Below the pieces are notes generated by a model, which was given only the letters and a program-made list of their open reading frames with translations, was not told where the DNA came from and did no database searches. The translations under genes were made by a program, and so were the position numbers. Positions 7,060 to 7,677 of a stretch of DNA of 7,677 nt are shown here, in pieces (position 1 is the stretch's first letter; every line of letters starts with the position of its first letter). Origin of the DNA: Bacteroidota bacterium (GTDB taxonomy: Bacteria > Bacteroidota > Bacteroidia > Flavobacteriales_D > Sanyastnellaceae); contig JAQCID010000048.1 in NCBI GenBank assembly GCA_027618855.1, positions 1 to 7,677 on the forward strand, in the 5' to 3' direction.

Positions 7060-7108
7060 TCAGGTGTGGTTTGGTTGAGACGTGATGAATCTGAAAATGT
7101 GTTCATTT

Positions 7109-7138
7109 TTGTAGTAATATCGTTTGATAAAACTACAA
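7109..7138. promoter_or_regulatory. Interrupted 30-bp palindrome between murB and the TPR gene
   Basis: The layout is TTGTAGT, AA, TATC, GTTT, GATA, AA, ACTACAA. The outer seven-base arms and inner four-base arms are perfectly complementary, separated on both sides by an unpaired AA. It lies 49 bp from the murB start and 30 bp before the GTG of the TPR gene. The two-fold symmetry fits an operator for a dimeric regulator serving both divergent genes; it could also form an RNA hairpin in the TPR leader. I could not find a convincing Bacteroidota promoter (TTTG and TAnnTTTG at proper spacing) beside it. Confidence 0.4.
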
Positions 7139-7168
7139 TACAAATGGTAAAAACTTTACATTCGCGGA

Positions 7169-7677
7169 GTGACTTTAGAAACAGCAAATAATGCAATTCG
7201 CAAACGTGCCTCAAGTTTTATGGAGCAACGCGAATGGAAGGCCGCATTAATAGATTGGAATATTTGGTTTTCATCGACTGAAAAAGACCATTTAGACCCC
7301 AATGCGTACCACGACAGAGCAATCTGTAAATTTCATACAGGCTCTACATCCGAGGCCATTGAAGACCTCAATGAAGCCGCAAATTTACAACCTGATTATA
7401 GCTATAGATTTGCTTCTAGGGGGTGGATGAAACAAGCTGCAGGTCATACAGACGCTGCCATAGAGGACTACAAACATGCCATTGAACTCGATCCTGAAGA
7501 CACAATCGCACACAACAATCTGGGTCTTCTAGAGGAGGCAAAGGGGTATAAAGCGCAAGCTCAAGAAAGGTTTAAAGTGGCGGACGAGTTGCAGGAAATC
7601 CTCAATCAAACCGAGAAAACAACTGAGATTGACGCTGAAGCAGAAGTTGGTGCCAAAGTTCCAAAGAAGGAAACGGT
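7169..7677 (+). CDS. Tetratricopeptide-repeat protein, N-terminal part
   Basis: An open frame runs from a TAA at 7148-7150 to the right edge without a stop; 169 codons are visible from GTG 7169. Helix-pair repeats are seen at about residues 9-42 (FMEQREWKAALIDW), 45-76 (AYHDRAICKF...AIEDLNEAANLQPD), 78-111 (SRGWMKQAAGHTDAAIEDY...AIELDPED) and 112-145 (AHNNLGLLEEAKGYKAQAQERF). A charged, probably flexible tail follows (EKTTEIDAEAEVGAKVPKK). No signal peptide or membrane segment is seen, so a cytoplasmic protein-protein interaction role is likely; the partner is unknown. GTG 7169 is preferred because it keeps helix A of the first repeat; the ATG at 7220 (codon 18) would cut into it. No strong ribosome binding site helps to decide. 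The C-terminus lies outside the window. Confidence 0.82.
   Translation, partial: MTLETANNAIRKRASSFMEQREWKAALIDWNIWFSSTEKDHLDPNAYHDRAICKFHTGSTSEAIEDLNEAANLQPDYSYRFASRGWMKQAAGHTDAAIEDYKHAIELDPEDTIAHNNLGLLEEAKGYKAQAQERFKVADELQEILNQTEKTTEIDAEAEVGAKVPKKET

Noticed and set aside
7220..7222. ATG as the start of the TPR gene
   Set aside because: It would cut helix A of the first repeat, which is coded in frame upstream from GTG 7169. It remains possible because no ribosome binding site settles the matter.

Overview
The window looks like chromosomal DNA from a member of the phylum Bacteroidota, probably a free-living Flavobacteriales-type organism. The evidence is a giant secreted PKD-repeat protein with a type B (gliding-motility-associated) C-terminal sorting domain, a PorP/SprF-family outer-membrane protein right behind it, and starts that lack clear Shine-Dalgarno sequences. 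The lineage below phylum is a guess. No tRNA, rRNA, CRISPR array, insertion sequence or phage gene was seen.

Layout: (1) 2-343 (+) is the C-terminal end of a di-haem cytochrome c peroxidase/MauG-type protein cut by the left edge. (2) After a 66-bp gap with a small hairpin, 410-4951 (+) encodes a 1513-residue exported protein: signal peptide, about 16 tandem PKD-like modules, and a type IX secretion type B sorting domain. (3) Forty-eight bases later, 5000-6031 (+) encodes a 343-residue PorP/SprF-like barrel protein. The pair resembles the SprB/SprF arrangement, in which the barrel protein serves export of its giant neighbour. (4) On the other strand, 7059-6028 (-) is murB (UDP-N-acetylenolpyruvoylglucosamine reductase). 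Its stop codon overlaps that of the PorP/SprF gene, and it apparently starts at TTG. (5) A divergent 109-bp intergenic region carries a 30-bp interrupted palindrome. (6) From 7169 (+, GTG start) to the right edge runs the first part of a tetratricopeptide-repeat protein.

The genes at 410-6031 plausibly form one functional unit: a cell-surface or released adhesin-like protein plus an outer-membrane component dedicated to its secretion. The flanking genes (peroxidase, murB, TPR protein) look like ordinary housekeeping or accessory genes with no evident link.

The points most worth a second look are the regular two-cysteine pattern in 12 consecutive PKD modules, the nine-G tract inside murB where gain or loss of one G would remove the catalytic C-terminus, the palindrome between murB and the TPR gene, and the paired giant protein/SprF-like module itself. 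I see no clear evidence for an entirely new type of system.
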